This document shows, one piece after another, positions 22,701 to 34,637 of a stretch of 64,000 nt of DNA. Each line of letters begins with the position of its first letter. The first letter of the stretch is position 1. Origin of the DNA: Serendipita indica DSM 11827. Taxonomy: Eukaryota; Basidiomycota; Agaricomycetes; Sebacinales; Serendipitaceae. Location of the stretch: assembly GCA_910890315.1 (NCBI GenBank), contig CAJVGD010000005.1, positions 682,001 through 746,000 on the forward strand, read 5' to 3'. Below the pieces are notes generated by a model. The model was not told the origin of the DNA. It did no database searches and saw only the letters and a program-made list of their open reading frames with translations. The position numbers and the translations under genes were made by a program.

Positions 22701-24248
22701 AAAGTCAGGAAAGAGATATTTTTGAGCACACGAACACGTGCCTTCATACCACAGAGACGGAATATCTGTGGAAGTGCGCCGCTGAGACCAAACGAATCAG
22801 GAAGCCATGCCGTGACGCAGCGGACACCAAAGCGCGACTGGAAATAGCGTTGCCCGAGGAGATTCTGCCGGATGAGAGCCTCTCCAGACGGCATATTTCC
22901 ATCATGCTCCACCCAAGCACCTCCAACGGGATGAAATTTGCCGGCCAGCACTTTGTCCTTGACCGCCTTGAATCCAGCCGGGTAAAGCTGTTCGAGCCAC
23001 TTAAATTGCTGGGCTGCCGGAGCGTGAGCGAGAACAGCACAATACAACAGACACACTAACCACTGGAACAAGTGAAACGATGCTCGGGATATCTGTTCAT
23101 AAGGTCTACCTGTGTCGTCCACGAGCGTGCAACCTTTTGCTGTGTGCTATCCGAGTCGTTAGCAAGATAAAGTGTAAGTAAAAGGCTCTCTTACACGCTA
23201 TAAGGCCAAAGCCAAGCGGTGTCAATGTGGCAATCTAAAGATATTAGAACAAACGAATTGTCAGCGCTATTCACTCACATCCAATACCATAAATCAATGC
23301 GTCGACATTCTTGTCGTAAATATCTGCTCCTTTGGATTCCCATCCCTCCCCAAGAATTTCCTCTGCAATCTTTCGGCATTGTGCAATCGTCGAGGGATCA
23401 TCGTTGCGGAATGTGTTCATTATCTTGTTCTGGAGGACGAGTGCGTGATTCTGCGTTGGCGAATTGCCCGGCAGGTTATCGGAAAGCTGGCGGAGAGTGT
23501 TATAGTCGAGCATTAGTCTCCATGCCTCCATATTTGGAACGACAATGTCTGCAGTCCAGAGGCCAAACCATCGGTTATTGTTAGGAGGCTCAATCGAGTC
23601 TCCTACACCGAACAAGCCGTTGCAAGAAGACTCGATGACAATCTCATAGATTCCAGCTTTGACTGCAGCCGGAGGGATGATATGTTCGACGCGTCGTTCT
23701 CCACCCCATCCACCAGTAATACCTTGCAAAGGTGTGCCATGGACGTCAAAGATCATGGCCTCGCAGCTCGGATCAAACTCGACTTCGAGATATCAGAATT
23801 AGTATATGGATTATACGTTGACTTACACTGAACGCGTTCATACTTTGTCCACGCCGTCGGGACATGGAGCTTGACTTTCCACCAGTGGTTCGTCCCTAGA
23901 CAAGCCTCAGTATTTTATCAAGACACCAAACATTCTACACGCACAGCTCGGGCCAAAATGGTCCCCCTTCTTCGCTGGCTTAAACTTGTTGCGCATGGCC
24001 TCTTCGAACGTGGGCTTGGACCGTCCGGGAGCGCTCCAAACACTGAGTTCGACATACTTCTTGTCATCTATGCGCTCGGTGTAGAGCACAGACGACAAGT
24101 TGAGCGACGACCAGCGCCCGCCGGTAAATTGACCCGCGCGGTCGTTTGTGAGCGATTTTATCCATTTATGGCCTGGAGAGGAGCCATCGAGCGGATACGA
24201 CGAGCGTGTTGGCGGCGTAGCGTGTTCAGCGCGGTGGTTGCAGTACAT
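19796..24248 (-). CDS. AMS1: Vacuolar alpha-mannosidase, glycoside hydrolase 38 (Ams1 type)
   Basis: Trims alpha-mannose from free oligosaccharides; in yeast it reaches the vacuole by the Cvt/autophagy route. Start [17 protein letters not shown], with about 15 exons. Ams1 N-terminal region: [19 protein letters not shown]. The GH38 domain opens with [12 protein letters not shown], where His and Asp bind zinc. [13 protein letters not shown] holds the nucleophile Asp, and FGNGDGG followed by [15 protein letters not shown] lies across an intron. The usual C-terminal Ams1 motif is split: after SIDRAYT the reading frame shifts by an extra dinucleotide in GTGTGT (19938-19943), and the expected TNLLEE lies in another frame, which runs on to [13 protein letters not shown]-stop. 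A 38-nt intron could formally bridge this but would remove TNLLEE. A consensus error or allele defect is likelier. Confidence 0.88.
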
Positions 24249-24307
24249 GGACGAAGGAGTTCAAGTGACCAGGGCAACTGAATGGCAAACAACTGACAGC
24301 CCTTGAC
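24249..24307. promoter_or_regulatory. Very short divergent promoter, AMS1 / DUF1764 gene
   Basis: Only about 60 bp separates the two start codons, so transcription start sites must lie within or near each other's 5' ends. No TATA box seen. Confidence 0.4.
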
Positions 24308-24313
24308 TTGGAG

Positions 24314-24875
24314 ATGCCCGCCTCAGAAATCGACGACATTTTTGCTGCAAAGGCAATCCCAAAATCAAAGAATGAAGTTGTAGACGACAAAAAGAAGAAA
24401 AAGAGCAAGCGAAAGCACAACAAGGACGATGAGCCTCTGCCGCCGTCAAAGGACAAGCCTAAAAAGTCCAAACACAATGACACTGAGATCCCAGAGGATC
24501 CAAAAAGCTCGGACAAGAAACGCAAGCGGTCAGAGCCAGAAGAGATCGTAGACCCCTCGTTGGCCGTGAAGAAGCGCAAGGTAGAAAAGTCGGCAGATAA
24601 ACCTTCAAAAATGGATAGAAAGGGCGAAATGACAAAGTTTAAAGACTCGAGGGGTGGTTCTGGTCGTCAGTCGGATCTTTATAATGAGCGATGTGTGACT
24701 GACTTGGCCTTTTATCAGGGAAACGTACAGAAGAGGGCTTTCTCATCTACACCGAGGAGGAACTAGGTCTGAACAAGGAAGGAGGAGGTATGAGCTGCAG
24801 CCCCAGGAAAGAACCAATGCTGAGATGCACCCAGATACCCCGCTGTGTCCATTTGACTGCGAATGCTGTGGGTGA
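24314..24875 (+). CDS. DUF1764 family small basic protein
   Basis: Three exons. MPASEIDDIFAAKAIPK starts at 24314; an ATG six bases earlier is equally possible. A long Lys/Glu/Asp-rich middle (KKKKKSKRKHNKDDE, KKRKRSEPEE) resembles nucleolar proteins. The conserved C-terminal signature is spread over three exons: FKDSRGGSG, then KRTEEGFLIYTEEELGLN, then GGDTPLCPFDCECCG-stop. The TPLCPFDC-x-CC ending is diagnostic of DUF1764. Function of the family is not known; nuclear/nucleolar localisation is inferred from composition. About 145 residues. Confidence 0.8.
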
Positions 24876-25258
24876 CTTTAGTTTGTCTTCGCAATGTCTA
24901 ACGTTCATTGTAGGCTATTGAGCGACGGTCCAAGTTTGCCTATAGATGTATGCTCTACAGAGCGCAGCGTGCTGCAAAATGTTGTACGACAATGATTCCG
25001 AGAGAATAGATAGTGATAAAGATAACGAGGGGGCATGAACCACGGGCGAATATACGTCTTGGGACGAACGGATAGAGAGACCATGGAGCGAGCCTAAACA
25101 TACCAGCAACAATCCAAGCAGACAAAACAAGACAGAGACCGTGATTCAAGGAAAATGACCATTCATGGAAAGGGAATACAGCGGGAGCAATCTGCATCTT
25201 GGTCAGTCACATTTCATTATAAGTCGGATCAGAGTACTCACTGCGAGAGTCAGAAACG
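24876..25258. other. Convergent spacer, nothing recognised
   Basis: About 380 bp of 3' flank between the DUF1764 gene and the WTAP-like gene. No gene, RNA or repeat recognised. Confidence 0.4.
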
Positions 25259-26475
25259 TTATAGGCCCATTCTTTCGGCAAGACCTCTGTCTGGGCGATT
25301 GGGTAACCCATTTGCGCGACCAGGAGGTCCCCCAGCACTTCGACGCGGCGAACTTCGACCTTGATTCCCGTTGTCACCCTTGCTACGTGCATATCCGCGA
25401 ATTTGCAGGCCATTCGCGTCGCCGGACGGTCCGGGTCCACTGTCCGTGGCCCGACCATGTTGGTTGTCTCTCCCAGACCTATCTCTTTCACGAGGGGTGG
25501 GAGATGGCATATCTCGCTCCGGACGGCGTCGATCGCGGTCACGACGACTGTCCATGTCCATTCCAGCAGCGCGGGAAGGTGGGGGCACATGAGAGCGGTC
25601 AGAGCTCTTGCTTTCAAAGCTTGGTGAGCGATGAGGTTGTCTCGTTCGGTCGTCTGGTCGAGTGTGCGCAGGTGGAGGAGAGAGATAGGTGCGCGGTTTC
25701 TTTGAGCGTGGTCCAGTGGGTGGTTGGTGATGAGGCTTGGGGGATGCGTCGTGTGGCGATCGAGAGCCCCGAGATGGAGTTGGCTCACGATCCTGTCTTC
25801 GTGGGTGAACAGGAGTCAGGTTATCCCGTGCGAGGAGCTCCGTGGTGGCTGCCATCTCCCCTCTGGTGTCCTGGCTCAGCATTCGATGGGGAAACTGGTA
25901 AGAGCGACTTACGATAGGTATTGAACCTTTTCGTTTGATTCTATGGACGAGCGTCACCATGCATGCATGAAATGTTCACCAAACCAGACCCACCTCTGAG
26001 AGCTCTCTCCAACTTGTCAACAAGTCTTCTCAGTCCTTTGACCTCCTCGTCTAATCGACCGGTCTCTGCTCGACGCAAAACGGTATAGAGCTCGTCATTC
26101 TCCTCCTGGAGCATAGTCGCACGTTGTCGGAGTGCTGCAACGAGACCAGGATGAATAAGTTCTGATGACCCTATCCCATTGATCGCGTTTCGTTCGTTGA
26201 CAAGATGGGGCATGAGGGCTGCCATAGCTGCCGCCGAGACTGCTTCCTCCGACACCAATCCATGTGGAGTCAGAGCAGGTAGCTGCTTCTTGGCCAGTAA
26301 GAGTTCATTCTACAAAGAAAATACATGGAAACATGAGCTTTCCTAGCGCAGTAAATCCGGTGATAAGTATGCTCACATTCAGTGTCTGTATTTGCAGTTC
26401 ACGCGTCCGCAAAAGTTCCTCTAGCTGCAATTCCCTGAGTGATGGGAGTGTCGGTGCATGTTCTGCCTCCGCCAT
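25259..26475 (-). CDS. Coiled-coil protein, tentatively WTAP/Mum2-like
   Basis: MAEAEHAPTLPSLRELQ starts exon 1, which is joined across an intron (about 26370-26310) to LLLAKKQLPALTPHG. A coiled-coil block follows: LRQRATMLQEENDELYTVLR, then ETGRLDEEVKGLRRLVDKLERALR. This layout resembles WTAP/Mum2, the m6A methyltransferase accessory subunit. A last exon of about 220 codons is highly charged and rich in Arg, Asp, Ser and Pro (RDRDRRRPERD and similar), like splicing-associated tails, ending GLAERMGL-stop. The second intron acceptor (about 25.86-25.92 kb) could not be fixed unambiguously. The alternative is an unrelated coiled-coil/RS protein; the family call rests on the coiled-coil motif alone. 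Confidence 0.5.
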
Positions 26476-27036
26476 GGACGACGGGGAGCGGTTCAAAATG
26501 GGTGAAGGGCGTAACCAACACTTGGCTTCGACTTTTTCGGGGTCAAACTCTGGAGAGCTCTGAATCACGCTCTAAACGGTATTTATGCATTGTGTACAGG
26601 GTAAGCTTTGCTTTTTCAGCTCTTTTCTGCACGAGCCAAGGAATTATGATGATACGTTATTCACACTATGCGAGGGACACGTCCCAATGTGCGTTGTTAA
26701 TTATGACAACAACGGTAACTGATCCTTGGAGCTCTTTTCTGCATCTTTTTTTTGGCTACGATCAGACCACTGACATGTCTTTAGATTGGTGGCAGAAAGA
26801 TTGGACAAAGATCCACGAGTAAATACATTGAATGATATATTATCCTCTTTCAATATGACTTGTGAGTAATAAGGCCGAGATCAAGTTAGTTTTCAGTGCG
26901 TGTGCATCCATCATTGATTGAAGAAAGTAAAAATCATCTCATTTGAATACATGCTACAGGTTGAGAGTAGGCTACACTGAGATGGGCAACGAACAAAAGA
27001 ATAAAAAAAGGGACGACGCGCAAGCCACTTCACCTT
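26476..27036. other. Intergenic region between the WTAP-like and kinase genes
   Basis: About 560 bp combining the WTAP-like promoter and the 3' flank of the kinase gene. Small frames only; AT-richer than the surroundings. Nothing recognised. Confidence 0.35.
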
Positions 27037-28657
27037 CTACGCTCGCACTCGTTTCCACAGATCCTTGACACCACGCATCGTGCTCGATGGGGCATCCTTT
27101 TGCACTCGCTCGGCAGTAAGACCACCAACAACCTTGGGCTTGCCTGCAGAGGCTGCAGGAGCAGCATTGAGATCCAGAGGCTCTTCGTTGACGTCGGGAA
27201 GGGCTGCAGCGTTGTCGGCGTTGGGGTTCCATTCGGGCGTGATGGGACCATCCGACTCAGCGACAGTGGACGACGATGAGAGCGTAGACGAAGAACGACC
27301 AGGCACCTCATGAGCCAGCGAGGATACAGACCTGCTAGCGACACATCTTGGTTCGTCAAGGCGTTCTGCTTGCTCAGGATCAGATGGCGAGACTGTAACG
27401 TGCTCGGAGCCAGCCGAGAAGGATCGAGTCAGGTTGTCGTCTGGTAGGTAGCCTTCGTCGCTGCGTGCGACCAAAACATCATCGTCAGCGATGGGCGGAC
27501 TGAGCTCGTCGACAATGATGGGTGGGACAGTGAGGAGATTGCGCCTCGCCACCTTTTGAGCATCGGTCCATGCAGCTCGTGCCGCCGCCTTGCATGCCTC
27601 GGGTGCGCGACGGAGCTCCTCGTTGGTCATAGTGAAGCGCTCCACCTTGCGAATCGCCTGTCGAAGTTCTGGCAGCGTGATGCGATCCTTGGGCTCGATT
27701 GTGAAGATGCGCTTGAGGATCTGGTTGCAGGCGTACGATACAGGCAAGATATTGGGTAGGAAATCGCGATCACGGACGTAGGCACGGAAAGTGTCGTCGG
27801 CGGGACCAGCCTGACGCCACGGGTTTCGACCACACGTCAAGTTGACAAGGATGACACCGAGGGCCCATATATCATTCTGACGAGTAGCGTAGGCGGTGAC
27901 GCGGTGGAAGACGCCGCCGTGACACTCTACAGAGGATGATAAACGCCATCAGCATCCCCTGAAGGTAGAATAAAGGAGCAGATACTGACCAGGACTCATG
28001 TAGTAGGAGCTTCCACACCCAAAATCGTTTGAGACGGGGTCTGCGGTCGCAAGCCCAAAGTCTGAGATCATGACCTTGGACCCACCACGGATGCATAGGA
28101 TATCTAGAGAATATTTAGGTGTGTAGTGGAATGGCAAAGGAGAAATATACTCACTCTCTGGCTTGAGGTCGCGGTGGTAGATGCCGCGCGTGTGGCAATA
28201 CTCCAAAGCGTCGATGAGCTGACAAAAGACATGTTTGATGAGGCATCGCGTCCAAGGTATATGTGCTTCTCGGTGATCATACTGAAGAGATCGCCCTCGG
28301 CGAGGTCGAGCACAAGGAATACGCAGCTGCCCTCTTCGAAGACACGATGGAGAGTGACGACACCTGAAACAGCTGAGAGACCATCTCTATCAAGGGGGAG
28401 AACATACCTGGGTGGGCAGATGCCGCAGCGTGCAGCTTGAGCTCTCTACGCTGGAACATGCGCTGCCGGTCGTCGAGACCAACCTTGATGATGCACTTGA
28501 CGGCAAAAGACTTGGGTCCCTCCGAGTTCTCGTTTACGCAACGAGCCTCGTAACAAACGCCGTACGCGCCAGAGCCCAGGACACGATGCAAGAGCAAGCG
28601 TCCGTTATCGACCGTCTTGCCAAGGAAGTCTGGCACGAGAGACGATTTGGCAGGCAT
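27037..28657 (-). CDS. Serine/threonine protein kinase, Ran1/Pat1-like
   Basis: Kinase of the Ran1/Pat1-Sks1-Vhs1 group, regulators of meiosis, nutrient response and growth. Start MPAKSSLVPDFLGKTVDNGR. Glycine loop LGSGAYGVCYEA, Lys in SFAVKCI, hinge LVLDLAEGDLFSMI, catalytic loop YHRDLKPEN split by an intron, SDFGLAT, activation loop CGSSYYMSPE, and NDIWALGVILVNLTCGRNPW across another intron. The kinase domain ends about residue 300, and a disordered Ser-rich tail ends GVKDLWKRVRA-stop. One apparent frameshift: between KHIYLGRDA and IKHVFCQLIDALEYCH the frame moves by one, consistent with a missing C at 28242-28243. No splice site explains it. Confidence 0.85.
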
Positions 28658-28994
28658 TTAGAATAAGAAAAACTGGAGATATCATCGTCAGCATCGGCGA
28701 TGACGGCGACGGGAAGAAGATGCAGCGGGGAAGATGCAGACGATGGGTCTACTCACCTTGTGTGACGCGCAGCGACAACAGAGTGACAGTAATAAAGAAA
28801 AGAAGAGAGAAAAAAGGCCGCGAGAAGGAAAAAGCGGAAGAGGAAGGGGTCAAAGTTGCAAATGAACGGACGGGCCAAACAAATGGCTTCCATTCCGTGC
28901 ATTGAACGCGCGAATCGCAGACTCCAGAGACCTGGGAGGTGTGTTATTGCGATTTATGATAAATATGATACACTGTGATGACGTCCAGATCATG
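28658..28994. other. Kinase promoter and MLH3 3' flank
   Basis: About 340 bp. It contains a purine-rich run on the plus strand (AAAGAAAAGAAGAGAGAAAAAAGG, about 28793-28816), that is a polypyrimidine tract on the kinase sense strand, a common fungal core promoter feature. No gene seen. Confidence 0.35.
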
Positions 28995-31900
28995 CTACAG
29001 GGGGGACGTGCTTTTGGCTACGCGTCTACCAAACTCTGACCAGTTGACAGTATGCCGGCCTTTCACCTTCATCTGCGATGTCGAGAGCAATGGGACGACA
29101 GAAGGTCTTCCGTGAGCACACTGGAATGGGAGTCTACATGCTGCTAAGCGTGAAACCAATGACCTGCATTGATCCAAGGATAGCGGATCGTTGAACATGA
29201 CTGCACCTGGGAGCGATGAGCAAGAATCGTCTCCTTCAAAATGTACATACCTCTACACGCTTGAGAGTTGATCAAGTCGACCAACGGGCGAGGGCAATAC
29301 CGCGTTCCATACCTCCAATCCGCGTCTTCTTTATCGCCTCCCCGAGACTCAGATACGCTCAAATCGACGGTATCTTGCGTCTCGCGTGCTGATAGAATGC
29401 TCTTCATTACGTCCGCCAGCTCACTCGTTTGGGACAGCTAATAACCGTGAGTCTCACTCGCACAAGGAAATAGAGACATACTCGACTTCTCAATATTTTG
29501 GGAACTTGTTCGATTTCCACTTGTCCATAACCCTCGTCTCCGTCACTGGGGCCCTCTAAGACTAAATAGTCGAATCCCCATCTGCTCAGTTCCTGCCGAA
29601 TAGAATCCTGTCCAAGGCGAGCCATCTCGTTCCGAGTCATCAATACTCTTGTGGGTGGATCGAGCTGGTATACCGGGACCTCGAATTGGGAAGTCGATTT
29701 TGTTCGAGAGCGCTCCGCAGCTCCACTGAAGAATTCAGCAAGCAGCTTCTCGACGCGAATTCGTTCATCCATGGCATGTTGATCAATGAGCACGAGCACT
29801 GAGTCTAGCTCTGGTTTTTTTGCTGTGATACAGGCCACAAACTTGCAATCCACTTGCCCGAGCACCTCTGCTGCCGCTAGGTCTTCGTTGGTGAGGGTGA
29901 TCGACATTTTATGGTCCTGTTTGGACAAGTTCTAGATAAGATTAGTAACCCTGAAGAATCAAGTAGTGTCACCTAACCCGATTACCAATAGCAACAACAC
30001 GTCTTTCCGATGGCCCAAAGGTCTCGAGGCGAGATTCCTAGGGAAAGATGAGATCCTTCGAAAAGTTCATTGCGGACATACCTCAAGTATGCCTTGTATC
30101 CAGCTCGGAACCGGACTGTCAATCCCAGTAGATCGAGGTTGGTTGATGCCTATTCTGCTTAAGCCAGACAGTTCATGTGCTTCTGAAAAAATCGTTCTCC
30201 CTGTCTCCATGTTGATGTGCACACGAGCTCCGGGTCTTTCGTCTCCCTTTGGGAGTACATCGCTCGCTGCGCGCAGCGGAGTCAAGGAAGATGGTGCCTT
30301 TCGTACAATATATTCTTCCTCTGATGTTTCTGGAGATATTCGACCAGGATATGATGGATCCCCCAAGTTCTCTGAGTGTTTCGCTGCTTTGGTCATATAT
30401 CCATTATCTTGAAGAAAGGTGTTGATGGCTCTAGTCAGCATATTCTCTATGTCGTTTAAATTCTGGTCTTTGTGATTAGTACAAGGTTTGACAGAAAGAG
30501 GTGATTTACCGCGAGATACATGACAGTCTTCGAAGGCTGCAAGAGAGCATCGACGGCCTTTTGCGATGTCTGGATATGAAGGACGTAAATAGGTCTCTTG
30601 TCTAGTTTGCGAGGCGATCGGCGAATGTCTTTCCTAGATGTTAATACTACTGAATTTAACGGCTGAGAGCTTACTCGGCTTTGTAGGACTCTCGTCGCAT
30701 AAATCCTGTAGGATGTGAGTTCGGAGATAGCCGCTTTAGGACGAGTCATGCCTGTTTCCAGAATGTGCTTCGAGCGAACAACGAATCTATGATTCCATGG
30801 AGCTCGCAAACCTCCAAGGGTCGTTTATTTAGGACTAGTCGGAGATTAGTTCCATTGGCGACGAGCCTATATAAACGAACAAAGATATTGGTAAGCCTGG
30901 TTTGAGTCAGCGGTCTTAGTGAATTAGGGGCCAGTTTGACAGTACCTTGGACACGGTACCTTCTAATCCAATGAACCCGCCAATTTTGCAGCCATCGCCC
31001 CCTTCATGCACGATGTGCACGTTCTGGACGATATGAGAATGAGCACGGTGACCGTAGACCAGCAAATGTACCTCACCGCTGCCAAAGAGTTTCCAAACAT
31101 TGCGCGAAAGGCGTCGAGTGTGGAGGGCGACTTCCTGGGTCAATTTGATCAGTCAAGTGACCTCCTTTTCATTCAAGCCGCGCACTGGATAGTGATCACC
31201 TTCCCACGATGCTGCTTTGTAGAGGTTTCCGATAAATCCTCCAGAACAAACTGGACGTGTGGGAACAACAGAGCAAAGGTTCGAAGATCCTGCTTCACGG
31301 TTTCAAGAGTCTTTGCTTGTGAAGGATGGGATTTTCTTCGAACAGGTAGCTGTATTCATCGTTGGAGATATACTCCCGTAGGCGTGAATCACTCACATTG
31401 TAGAACGCATCGCGGATGCAAACCATCGTGCCATGAGAAATTCTCTTCCAATGAATGGCAGGTCCGTAGTAAAGTTGTTTGCCCCCCTAAAATCGACGTC
31501 AACCATCTACTCCATTAATCTGTAAGGCTAGTGACCTTGAGAATGACAGACCACGTGTCCTTGAGAGTCTTGGTACGAGATGATATCTCCAAATAACAAA
31601 CGTCGGCGGCAGACGCAAGCGCTAGAGTAAATATTCAGTGAGGCTACAGGAGTGACGCAGAGACATTACCTTCGCCACGAAAGCCAAATGTTGAGACATT
31701 ATTCAACGAGTTTATAGAATACGCCTTTGACGAGGCTATGGTTCTCGTCAGAGTTTTGCTTTTCGTCTGATTGTTCTACTCACCATAACGTCCAGTCGAC
31801 GAGCCTCCAGCGAGAATTTTCATTCCATCTTTGGAAATTCCTACTCCATTATCCTGGACCCGACATTCCCACTCTGCAACGTTGATTGCGGCGTGGATCT

Positions 31901-32039
31901 CTGTTGCATCTGCATCTAGCGCATTCTGGACGAGTTCTGAGATGATCTGACTAAGTGAAGTCAAGATTTGAGTTGAACGAAGTTTAGAACGCGTTTCAGC
32001 ATCGAGCAGCTGAAGAGCACTTGCAGTATCCAAAGACAT
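28995..32039 (-). CDS. MLH3: DNA mismatch repair / meiotic crossover protein Mlh3
   Basis: MutL homologue that pairs with Mlh1; the endonuclease resolves meiotic joint molecules. I chose MSLDTASALQLLDAETRSKL at 32039. N-terminal GHKL ATPase: ISELVQNALDADATEI (Asn of the ATPase), VQDNGVGISKDG, then after an intron STFGFRGEA, and GTMVCIRDAFYNVPVRRK. A divergent linker occupies about 30.9-29.95 kb. The C-terminal endonuclease domain has DQHAMDERIRVE, matching the metal-binding DQHA-x2-E-x4-E motif, and the family terminal block SLDQCRSLVSRL, FQCAHGRPSVVPLL. An ACRG-x-VMFND junction is restored by the last intron. No lesion found, though the exons of the linker were not all verified. Confidence 0.87.
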
Positions 32040-32291
32040 GGCAGAGTTCAAGCCATGACTGGCTCCGACTCCGAGTTCAGACACGCTAGCGAGGAGGTCA
32101 TATGTATTATCGAAAAGGATATCTGTGTCTACGGTACAATCCCTTGAGTCGTTTGAAAGTAGCTCTTCAAAGGAATAAGCGCAGATGTCAACCAGAGTCA
32201 ACAGGTTGTTCTTGGCACCTTTTTTGACCCCACAAGGCGTCGGAAACATATCGCCAGGCGGGGCTTCGAAAGAGCCGACGCAGCAAGGGTG

Positions 32292-33223
32292 TCAGGTCAA
32301 GATTCTGCTACGTTTTCTCGGCGGCGAGTTTTGATGAGCTACGTCTTCTGCACTGATTGTATCGTCCTCATCTTGGTCAATCAGTCCTTTTTCATCATCT
32401 TCCAGCGTCTGCAGCTGACAGTCGAGTTAGTGAACCGTCGACTAAAGAACGGCACTCATACCAGCGTCAAATAATACTTTGCTGCTGGATTTCCGGGGTC
32501 TATTACCGATGCTCGGAGGAAATGAGATTGAGCTGTTCGGATTCGTACGGGATCAAACATGTCGAACGAAGGGGTCACTTCTTGCTGTCAATAAGTCTCA
32601 GTTGTAATGCCCGAGAACAGAACATACCACTATCTGAGGATGAAACAGCACCTCCGGCTTCCTTGGCCAAGGTTTGAGCCAGATAAAGCTGAAGGGCTCC
32701 AGCATACATGTGGAGAACTGGGTCATCTTGATAAGGATGAGATGGGAGGTACCTATATGACGTTGCGCAGGTTAGAATATTTTTTGTGGATGACTTGCAA
32801 CTCTAGCTCTTCCAGTGCTTCTTCAAACCGTCTCATGCCGATGAAAAGCAAGATCAGCTCTGTAAGAATAGTAGTTTTCTGTAAGACTAGCTGAGCAATG
32901 ACTTTGAAATGGACCAAGCAATCTAGACATACGTTTTCAGGAGCTGCAAGCATGGTTGCTTTCAAAAACTCTATCTGGTGGTTGCTGTCCGCGTTTGATG
33001 GCTCAGATTGAGTCCGAAGAATCAAAAGGAGACCTATTCTCCACAGTCTACTGGTGTCGAAATCGGGACATCGAATAAGGATAGACCACGCTCGACTGGC
33101 CCTCGCCCAGTCCTCGCGAAGTATGCAGACGTGCAGCAAGTCATAAAGTGTCCTCAAATGCTTTTTACGCGTCGTTTGTGGATTTTTGGAATCAAAAGAG
33201 TCAAATAGAAATATCGAGGCCAT
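32292..33223 (-). CDS. RNA polymerase I initiation factor, RRN11-like
   Basis: Probable subunit of the Pol I core factor. Start MASIFLFDSFDSKNPQ (an in-frame ATG 60 bases upstream is possible). Blocks: KHLRTLYDLLHVCILREDW, ARASRAWSILIRCPDFD, LWRIGLLLIL, EFLKATMLAAPENV, FEEALEELE. An intron with donor after GAGCTAGA and a TTCTAAC branch site joins to YLPSHPYQDDPVLHMYAGAL. Later exons read QEVTPSFDMFDPVRIRTAQS and TLEDDEKGLIDQDEDD, ending SPPRKRSRILT-stop. The pattern of the first 150 residues and the YLPS-P-DDPVLH-YAG block resembles fungal RRN11; it is a TPR-like helical protein. Identification is from memory of the family, so moderate. Confidence 0.6.
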
Positions 33224-33292
33224 TGATGGCAAGTTCCAAGTTTGTTGCTCGCTGCTTCCCGCCACGACATACCCAAATTCCAACTAAACACG

Positions 33293-34466
33293 ATGGACGT
33301 CTTTGGAGGGTCCGCTGTGTGGGGGGATGCCCCTTCACTCTCCAACCAAGCTTCGTCCAGCATCGGCGGTGGGATCACCTCGACAGCATCAACATTACTG
33401 GCTCCCAAAGACGATCCGTTCGACGAATTTGATGAATTCGGAGATTCTGCCCAGCCAAGTGCGGTTGTAGACGCCGGGGACGATGATTTTGGAGACTTTG
33501 GCGACTTCACGGACGACGCAGTCGCGCCGATTGGGCAAGAGGGGGGTGGTTTTGTCCAAGAATCGTTCTCATTCGGAGAAGAAGCTACTTTCGACTCCTT
33601 CAAGCCCGAAGTACCGCAGCCACTACGGCTTGATCCAATGCCAGATCCTACCGGCCTCACTGAGCAAGTCGGCAACCTATTATCGGACATTCTCAAAGGA
33701 TCCACCGTTGAGAAAATCTTGACAGGTGACGGTATCAGACAAATTGATAGCTCTACTCAGCTACTGGTCACACCGGACAGGTATGTCTCGTCGTTGAACT
33801 TCATTAGCTCTGACACCCTCGTACAGTCGCAGCCTATATAAAACTTTATTCGAGGAGCAAGCTCCGTCATTGAGAGCCCCTAATTGGACTAGGTCCAAGA
33901 TTCGTCGTAACCATTTGATCACGTTGGGCATCCCGGTGAATCTTGACGAAGTTAACCCCCAAGCAACTGGGCGTGCGCTCCCAACGTTGAACATCATCAC
34001 CCGTCCTGCATCGACACCCCCACGACCTGGATCGCGACAAGGCAGTCGGCCTGCCTCTCGCGTCGGCACTCCAACCCAAGGGCCTACTTCTTCTCGATAT
34101 AACTCAGCGGCAAAGACTGCAATACTAAATCTTGGTCCAAAACCCGAGCTAGATCACGATAGAGTTGAAAGGTTGTTAAACTTGGATCCTGGTTCGTCGA
34201 TTATTCCCAAATTGCACACACCTGATGTACCGCCAGAGAACCTCCCCTTGCTTTCGATACCAAAGCTCGAGGCGCACGCATCTGCCATCCGATCCCAGAC
34301 CATTGCCGCTACAAACCTTCTCACCTACCTCCTCCAATGTCGGGACGCGTTGCAACAAGATTCGGACGCTTTCAACAAGATGATCGCAGGCATGGTCAAT
34401 GAAGCTCAGCGGATGAAATCAGGGATGAAGAAGCCGCCTCCAAAACGGGGGAGCGCTCTAACGTGA
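33293..34466 (+). CDS. Laa2-like protein (DUF5102)
   Basis: Two exons (intron about 33781-33826). Starts MDVFGGSAVWGDAPS. The N terminus carries repeated acidic aromatic motifs (DDPFDEFDEFGD, DDDFGDFGDFTDD) of the kind that bind clathrin adaptor ears and Laa1/AP-1 partners. Then LTEQVGNLLSDILKG, a helical block YKTLFEEQAPSLRAPNWTRSKIRRNHLITLGIPVN, a Ser/Pro/Arg-rich linker and a C-terminal helical segment (ATNLLTYLLQCRDALQQDSD). This matches DUF5102, to which yeast Laa2 (AP-1/Laa1 trafficking) belongs. About 375 residues, no defect. Shares a very short divergent promoter with the RRN11-like gene. Confidence 0.65.
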
Positions 34467-34637
34467 TGACGACCAGAACCTTCTAGATGAGGAAGCACTT
34501 ATCCAAATCGATATCTAGCTCAAATCACCAGCTGATAGTATATAGCGATATAATGAAACGGGGATGCAGACGAGTTAGCACTCGATTAGTTTTCTGCGGG
34601 ATCCCGTCTTTGTGGCATTCGTCGCGTTTCCTATCCT

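Noticed and set aside
25165-25917. 250-residue open frame on the plus strand
   Set aside because: It is antisense to the Arg/Asp-rich last exon of the WTAP-like gene. Low-complexity codons on one strand leave the other strand open; no domain is visible.
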